A DNA stretch of 10,271 bases, from contig JAPKCP010000108.1 in NCBI GenBank assembly GCA_028822885.1, forward strand, positions 1 through 10,271, given 5' to 3'. The stretch is from Yoonia sp. (GTDB taxonomy: Bacteria; Pseudomonadota; Alphaproteobacteria; Rhodobacterales; Rhodobacteraceae). Shown in pieces: positions 6,768-10,271 of the stretch (its first letter is position 1; every line of letters begins with the position of its first letter). Under the pieces are notes generated by a model. It ran no database searches. It worked only from the letters and a program-made list of their open reading frames with translations, and was not told the DNA's origin. Both the position numbers and the translations under genes were made by a program.

Positions 6768-7799
6768 TCACGCCGCGATCATCCGTCGTTTTTTCCACGA
6801 CCATGCATCAGCAAAGCGCAGAATTTCATCTTCCGTCGTATCAATCCCAAGCGAGACCCGCAGGGAACACGATGCCAATTCACTGGCATATCCCAAAGCA
6901 GGCAATACACCGCCGACTTTGACCTTACCGCTGGAACACGCAGAGCCCGCAGACACTGCAAAACCAGCCAAATCCATCGCCATTACTTGCGTCTCACCCT
7001 TCCAACCGGGACTGAGGAAACACGAGGTGTTCGGTAGACGTATTCCGTCCTGTCCTACAAAAATAGTGTCGGGAACCGCATCCTCAATGGCCTTTTCTAG
7101 AATATTTCTAAATTGCGCAACCTGATCCCAGCGGCCATCAGTCAAATCTTTCTGAGCTGCCTTCGCAGAGGCCGCAAAACCAGCAATCAAAATCAAGTTT
7201 TCGGTGCCAGAACGGCGACCCATTTCCTGACCACCACCTTTGATTTGAGCCGCAACATCAGCCCCCGCAGGCACAATCAACGCGCCAACACCTTTGGGGC
7301 CGCCAAATTTGTGAGCCGACATGATTGCAGCACCCGCACCGGACCAATCAAACGCAAACGGAACACGGCCAAACCCTTGGGTAATGTCAGTAACGGCAAC
7401 GCCGTCGACCTTTTGGATCAATCCCGTCTCAGAATTTGCTAACTGAACCACTGAGCGTGTAGGATCATCCACCTGCACAACATAATCGACAACCGGCAGC
7501 GCAGGATCAATCCAAGCAGCAACCGCAGAATGTTCCAGACCAGACCCAACATAACCACGCCCGGCCATCACCAACGCAGAGGCTTCTGTCGCACCAGAGG
7601 TAAATACAATATCCGCGCCCGCAGCCCCTAGAACCTCGGCCAAATCGGCACGGCATTGCTCCATCAATCGTTTTGCCGCACGCCCCTCAGCGTGCACAGA
7701 TGACGGATTGCCGATGATATCCATCGCGGCCATCATTGCATTACGTGCTTCGATCCGTACCGGAGTCGTTGCGTTATGATCTAGATACACGCGGTTCAT
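6768..7799 (-). CDS. Class I cysteine desulfurase (NifS/IscS-like)
   Basis: A 343-residue PLP enzyme that removes sulfur from cysteine. Visible elements are the N-terminal VYLDHNATTPV, SGATEA (68-73), His90, Asp138 and Gln141 against the PLP ring, Lys164 in SAHK, GRRSGTEN (194-201), the catalytic Cys288 in the SAGSACSSG loop, and Arg314. The SSG loop is class I, unlike the SufS of the same operon. It is short compared with about 400 residues for IscS and lacks the long IscU-docking C-terminus, so NifS-like is the safer name. No IscU or NifU is in the window. The ATG overlaps the stop of the 39-codon small ORF as ATGA, and its own Shine-Dalgarno is poor. Confidence 0.93.
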   Translation of the reverse strand: MNRVYLDHNATTPVRIEARNAMMAAMDIIGNPSSVHAEGRAAKRLMEQCRADLAEVLGAAGADIVFTSGATEASALVMAGRGYVGSGLEHSAVAAWIDPALPVVDYVVQVDDPTRSVVQLANSETGLIQKVDGVAVTDITQGFGRVPFAFDWSGAGAAIMSAHKFGGPKGVGALIVPAGADVAAQIKGGGQEMGRRSGTENLILIAGFAASAKAAQKDLTDGRWDQVAQFRNILEKAIEDAVPDTIFVGQDGIRLPNTSCFLSPGWKGETQVMAMDLAGFAVSAGSACSSGKVKVGGVLPALGYASELASCSLRVSLGIDTTEDEILRFADAWSWKKRRMIAA

Positions 7800-7915
7800 T
7801 TAGTACACCGCTTCTTTTGGCGGGAAGTACCCAAAGAATGAATCGTTAACGCCCGCAAAACAGCTCCCAAAGAACCATCCGCATTGTTGCAATAGTCTCG
7901 CAATGCCTTACTCAT
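7796..7915 (-). CDS. Possible 39-aa small protein between iscR and nifS
   Basis: An ATG-started frame of 39 codons fills the whole space between iscR and the desulfurase gene. It begins MSKALRDYCNNADGSLGAVL and ends RQKKRCTK, with two cysteines and a basic tail. Its ATG overlaps the iscR stop by 8 nt and its TGA overlaps the desulfurase ATG as ATGA, the same packing as other junctions here. A weak GAGA lies about 7 nt before the start. The desulfurase has no convincing ribosome binding site of its own, so translation of this ORF would explain its coupling. I recognise no family. Another frame here is also open from a TTG (30 codons, ending TAA right before the ATG), so open frames alone are weak proof. 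Confidence 0.5.
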   Translation of the reverse strand: MSKALRDYCNNADGSLGAVLRALTIHSLGTSRQKKRCTK

Positions 7916-8366
7916 CAATTATCTCAAACAATGCAGGCACCGCGGGACAAGGGGCTAACGCATTTTCAACGACATCGGATAATCTGGCCTGATGCAAAAA
8001 TACGTAAACGTGCGCACTTAGCCCCTCCCACAAGCGATTTGTCAGTGATTGCGCGCGCGAGCCTGATGTCGCACCAGACGCTCCTGCCCCTTTGTGCATT
8101 GCACTGACCGTTTCATCGACGGCACTTAGCACATCTACAATCCGAATTTCAGATGCAGGACGAGCCAAACGATATCCGCCGCCCGGACCTCTGACAGACA
8201 AAACAAGGTTTGCCCTACGCAATTTAACAAACAACTGCTCAAGGTACGCTAGGGATATATCTTGCCGTTTTGAAATCTCGGTTAGGTTCACAAGCGCGCC
8301 TTCCGACTGCAACGCCAGATCAGCCAATGCGACAACCGCGTAGCGTCCTTTTGTACTTAGCTTCAT
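7908..8366 (-). CDS. iscR: IscR-type Rrf2 transcriptional regulator of the suf operon
   Basis: A 152-residue Rrf2-family DNA-binding protein. The N-terminal winged helix begins MKLSTKGRYAVVALADLAL; the recognition helix is SLAYLEQLFVKLRRANL (39-54, with Glu43) and the wing is VRGPGGGYRLARP (58-70). E. coli IscR binds [2Fe-2S] through three cysteines and a histidine around residues 92-107. Here that stretch (HKGAGASGATSGSRAQSLTN) has no cysteine, and the only one in the protein is Cys140 in LAPCPA. Rhodobacter sphaeroides IscR is likewise cysteine-poor yet binds an Fe-S cluster and represses Fe-S genes, so this is probably the same type. As first gene of the operon it likely regulates itself. 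The ATG at 8366 has GGGA about 8 nt upstream. Confidence 0.93.
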   Translation of the reverse strand: MKLSTKGRYAVVALADLALQSEGALVNLTEISKRQDISLAYLEQLFVKLRRANLVLSVRGPGGGYRLARPASEIRIVDVLSAVDETVSAMHKGAGASGATSGSRAQSLTNRLWEGLSAHVYVFLHQARLSDVVENALAPCPAVPALFEIIDE

Positions 8367-8393
8367 GCGACTTATCCCATCGGGTTAATTACA

Positions 8394-8424
8394 TTGACCT
8401 TTGGCGACAGCACGCTTAGGTCAA
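8394..8424 (-). promoter_or_regulatory. Inverted repeat / leader stem-loop upstream of iscR
   Basis: TTGACCT (8394-8400) and AGGTCAA (8418-8424) form a perfect 7-bp inverted repeat 17 bp apart, with a further GCG/CGC pairing inside. It ends about 27 nt before the iscR ATG and falls downstream of the predicted start site. It could be a DNA operator for a dimeric regulator such as IscR or a hairpin in the mRNA leader. Function is inferred. Confidence 0.45.
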
Positions 8425-8438
8425 AACACCAGCTTAGG
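8414..8438. repeat. Two direct GCTTAGG repeats upstream of iscR
   Basis: GCTTAGG occurs at 8414-8420 and 8432-8438 on the plus strand (CCTAAGC on the transcribed strand), 18 bp apart, followed by TC and AC. The first copy overlaps the right arm of the inverted repeat. They lie between the Irr box and iscR and are candidates for part of an IscR (rhodobacteral iron box) operator. I could not compare them with a motif matrix. Confidence 0.4.
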
Positions 8439-8462
8439 ACCGATATGGCCCAAGTTTAGAAT
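8434..8462 (+). promoter_or_regulatory. Weak candidate promoter for the alpha/beta hydrolase operon
   Basis: TTAGGA (8434-8439, 3 of 6 consensus) and TAGAAT (8457-8462, 5 of 6) are 17 bp apart on the plus strand. The -10 is the left arm of the Irr-type palindrome, so iron control of the hydrolase operon is possible. The poor -35 makes this call weak. Confidence 0.3.
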
Positions 8463-8470
8463 CATTCTAA
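8456..8470. promoter_or_regulatory. Irr box (iron control element)
   Basis: TTAGAATCATTCTAA is a perfect 15-bp palindrome with 7-bp arms around a central C. It matches the alphaproteobacterial Irr/ICE pattern (TTAGAA-N3-TTCTAA). It covers the -10 elements of both divergent promoters. Irr is known to accumulate under low iron and to lower expression of iron-using pathways including Fe-S assembly. Binding over the -10 would repress suf when iron is scarce (inference). Confidence 0.75.
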
Positions 8471-8492
8471 GGTGCCTGAGCGTTTTCGTCAA
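8464..8492 (-). promoter_or_regulatory. Predicted main promoter of the iscR-suf operon
   Basis: On the minus strand, TTGACG (8492-8487) matches the -35 consensus at 5 of 6 positions and TAGAAT (8469-8464) matches the -10 at 5 of 6, with exactly 17 bp between. The expected start is near 8457, giving an iscR leader of about 90 nt. The -10 lies inside the Irr-type palindrome. Confidence 0.65.
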
Positions 8493-8542
8493 GAATGCAC
8501 GTGACGATTTGCTTAGCCACCGCGAACAAAAGACGGACACCC

Positions 8543-9196
8543 ATGCCCGAAGTCATCTTCCCAGGACCAGAAGGCCGCCTCGAAGGCCGCTACCACCCCC
8601 AAAAAGATCGTGATGCCCCTATCGCGATCGTGCTTCACCCGCACCCGCAGTTTGGCGGCACGATGAACAATCGGGTCGTCTACAACCTGCATTACGCCTT
8701 TTACAAAATGGGCTTCACAGTGTTGCGGTTTAATTTCCGCGGTGTTGGCCGTTCCCAAGGTGAATATGATCAGGGCGTAGGTGAACTATCCGATGCGGCA
8801 TCAGCGCTCGATTACCTGCAGTCGATGAACAACAACTCTAAGCATTGCTGGGTTGCTGGTTTTTCATTCGGCGCATGGATCGGCATGCAACTGCTGATGC
8901 GTCGTCCAGAGATCACAGGTTTTATCTCAATATCGCCACCTGCAAACATGTATGATTTCAGTTTCTTGGCACCCTGCCCTGCTTCTGGCCTTATCATGAA
9001 CGGTGCAAACGACCGGGTGGCACCGCCACAGGATACCGTAACCCTCGTGAATAAATTGCACGAGCAGAAGGGTATCACCGTGACGCACAACACCATGGAA
9101 GGCGCTGGTCACTTCTTTGAAGACCCACACATGGACCCGATGATTGATACAGTCACGGATTATGTGCGTCAGCGTTTGACCGAAAATACAAGGTAA
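8543..9196 (+). CDS. Alpha/beta hydrolase, COG2945-like
   Basis: A 217-residue soluble hydrolase; the substrate is unknown. The triad is visible: nucleophile Ser108 in GFSFG (106-110), Asp157 in GANDRVAPP, and His190 in GAGHFFED. HPHPQFGGTMNN (32-43) and FRGVGRSQGEYD (65-76) are typical of the COG2945 'predicted alpha/beta superfamily hydrolase' group. The frame is open to 8495, but the ATG at 8543 is chosen because MPEVIFPGPEGRLEGRY begins the conserved part and GACGGA lies about 5 nt upstream. Divergent from the suf operon, it shares the Irr-box region and may be iron-responsive. The stop is 3 nt before the next gene. Confidence 0.88.
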   Translation: MPEVIFPGPEGRLEGRYHPQKDRDAPIAIVLHPHPQFGGTMNNRVVYNLHYAFYKMGFTVLRFNFRGVGRSQGEYDQGVGELSDAASALDYLQSMNNNSKHCWVAGFSFGAWIGMQLLMRRPEITGFISISPPANMYDFSFLAPCPASGLIMNGANDRVAPPQDTVTLVNKLHEQKGITVTHNTMEGAGHFFEDPHMDPMIDTVTDYVRQRLTENTR

Positions 9197-9199
9197 CGC

Positions 9200-9469
9200 A
9201 TGTCAGAATATACCGATAACACGGCCAACGAACTTGCAGACCTTGCCTTAGCTGAAGCTGAAGCATGCGGTGAAGACAAGATCGTTGACCGTATCGGTGA
9301 AATTCTGGGGGCCTCGTCCCAATCGCTCGAAGAAGCTTATCTAACAGCAATTCGTGTGCGCCGCGCTGAAAAGCGTGCGCGCACGTTGCTGGCAGAAAGT
9401 GCTGCAAAACGTGCCGCAGCAGCGCTAATTGGCGATATCGATGACGACGGCCCTACCCAAATCGGATGA
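9200..9469 (+). CDS. Unknown small helical protein
   Basis: An 89-residue protein with no signal peptide or membrane segment. It is rich in Ala, Glu and Arg and looks almost wholly alpha-helical. The N-terminal two-thirds is acidic, then comes a strongly basic stretch RVRRAEKRARTLLAESAAKR (about 52-71) and a short acidic tail DIDDDGPTQIG. I recognise no family. It starts 3 nt after the hydrolase stop, and its TGA overlaps the next ATG as ATGA, so it is a firm member of this operon. The charge pattern could suit nucleic-acid or protein binding, but that is speculation. Confidence 0.78.
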   Translation: MSEYTDNTANELADLALAEAEACGEDKIVDRIGEILGASSQSLEEAYLTAIRVRRAEKRARTLLAESAAKRAAAALIGDIDDDGPTQIG

Positions 9470-9900
9470 CCTACGACCAAGCCGACTATTTTCACATTCC
9501 ATTGCTCGACGGCAGTTTTGGGGTGGGGCAGGTTTTCGAATTGGATGCAGATGGCGAGAATATTGTCTTCTGTGGGCTTTCGACATGCCGTGTCGATGCG
9601 AGCCAAACGATAAATCCACTTAGTCTTTCAGACATTATCGCCCTAGTTCGGGTTTGCGATACAGCACTGCGCACAAAGCAATGGCCGCTTGGAGGCTTTG
9701 ACCAGATTCCCCGATTTCGAACCCTTTTTGACTACGACGACAATGCCGCACTTGGGTTTCCAGACACGCCTATTCATAATGTCGCAATGATTGAAGCCTT
9801 TACGAATGCAATCCACGGGCTTTACCCTTGGGATGGGTTTGGTGATCTCTTTGAAAAGATCAAACGTCCAGACATAGACAAGCCTCAAACTGCGAAATAG
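9466..9900 (+). CDS. Unknown protein, Imm26-like N-terminus
   Basis: A 144-residue soluble protein. The start YFHIPLLDGSFGVGQVFELDADGENIVFCGL (about 8-38) resembles Imm26-type proteins, which open with a small beta-rich 'F.IPL.DG.YG.GQV' segment. The remainder is a mixed alpha/beta region with LSLSDIIALVRV and IEAFTNAIHGLYPWDGFGDLF. Imm26 members are predicted polymorphic-toxin immunity proteins, but no toxin gene is nearby and the neighbours are housekeeping-like, so an immunity role is doubtful. It is translated through an ATGA overlap with the 89-aa gene and has no good Shine-Dalgarno of its own. Family assignment is from memory of the motif only. Confidence 0.72.
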   Translation: MTYDQADYFHIPLLDGSFGVGQVFELDADGENIVFCGLSTCRVDASQTINPLSLSDIIALVRVCDTALRTKQWPLGGFDQIPRFRTLFDYDDNAALGFPDTPIHNVAMIEAFTNAIHGLYPWDGFGDLFEKIKRPDIDKPQTAK

Positions 9901-9909
9901 GGTTTGCCT

Positions 9910-10271
9910 ATGACAAACGACACATCCCCCCGAATTCAAGCGCAGTTTGCATTTTTGACCGAAGCAGATCGGCTCAAATCTGTTTTGCGCGCGACTAAAC
10001 TTTGCGATGGATCGCGGTTTGAAAACTCAGGAGAGCATTCTTGGCATGTCGCCCTGTATGCGCTTGTGATGGCAGAGCATGCGACAAGACCCGTGAATGT
10101 CGACCGGGTCATTAAAATGCTGCTGATTCACGATCTGGTTGAGATTGATGCAGGCGATACGCCAATCCACAGCACCGCTGCACGCGATACCACTGCCCAA
10201 GACGCAGAGGAGCAGGCAGCAGCAGACCGAATCTTTGGTCTTTTGCCGATTGAACAAGCCCAAGCCTTTCG
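9910..10271 (+). CDS. HD-domain phosphohydrolase, YfbR/HDDC2-like (partial, 3' cut)
   Basis: An ATG at 9910 opens a frame that runs past the window end; 120 residues are visible. The metal-binding HD signature is intact: Arg36, Glu42-His43 in SGEHSWHVALYA, His74-Asp75 in LLIHDLVEID, Glu78 and Asp83 in AGDTP. This arrangement (R...EHSW...HDLVE...GDTP) is that of HD hydrolases related to 5'-deoxynucleotidase YfbR and HDDC2, which dephosphorylate nucleoside monophosphates. Exact substrate is not established. It starts 9 nt after the previous stop with AGGG about 7 nt upstream, so it belongs to the hydrolase operon. The C-terminus lies outside the window. Confidence 0.85.
   Translation, partial: MTNDTSPRIQAQFAFLTEADRLKSVLRATKLCDGSRFENSGEHSWHVALYALVMAEHATRPVNVDRVIKMLLIHDLVEIDAGDTPIHSTAARDTTAQDAEEQAAADRIFGLLPIEQAQAF

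Noticed and set aside
8495..8542. Sixteen-residue N-terminal extension of the alpha/beta hydrolase
   Set aside because: The residues do not look like the family N-terminus and would run close to the promoter region. The ATG at 8543 has a better-placed ribosome binding site.
8513..8758. Minus-strand 81-codon frame over the start of the hydrolase
   Set aside because: Antisense shadow of a conserved gene; composition is not protein-like.
10027..10263. Minus-strand 78-codon frame at the right edge
   Set aside because: It is antisense to the HD-domain gene, whose EHSW, HD and GDTP motifs show the plus strand is coding.

Overview
The window looks like the chromosome of an alphaproteobacterium of the Rhodobacteraceae, roseobacter type. 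The evidence is the SUF operon order, the cysteine-poor IscR of the kind known from Rhodobacter, an Irr-type iron box in the promoter, and the divergent COG2945-type alpha/beta hydrolase. Base composition looks moderate by eye, lower than in many high-GC members of the family. I would not name a genus.

Layout, left to right. A tRNA-Arg(CCG) gene with encoded CCA lies on the minus strand at the left edge, with its own good-looking promoter. Positions 132-8366 hold one minus-strand Fe-S cluster assembly operon. In transcription order it reads iscR, a 39-codon small ORF, a class I (NifS/IscS-like) cysteine desulfurase, sufB, an unknown three-helix membrane protein, sufC, sufD, two Yip1-like membrane proteins, and sufS (class II desulfurase). 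The iscR-smORF-nifS junctions and every junction from sufC to sufS overlap (TAATG, TGATG, ATGA and longer). The only gaps of about 100 bp flank the membrane protein between sufB and sufC. sufE, sufT and sufA are not in the window.

Positions 8367-8542 are a divergent control region. A perfect TTAGAAT-C-ATTCTAA palindrome (Irr/ICE box) overlaps the -10 of a strong predicted suf promoter and also a weaker rightward one. A leader hairpin and two CCTAAGC repeats sit between that promoter and iscR. Rightward from 8543 runs a second tight operon: an alpha/beta hydrolase, an 89-aa helical protein of unknown function, a 144-aa protein resembling Imm26, and an HD-domain phosphohydrolase cut by the window end.

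How it works together (known biology plus inference): the desulfurases take sulfur from cysteine, SufBCD builds the cluster using SufC ATPase, IscR senses cluster status, and Irr senses iron/heme status. The three embedded membrane proteins and the small ORF have no assigned role and are the least explained part. No intergenic stretch exceeds 300 bases. I see no mobile element, CRISPR array or rRNA.
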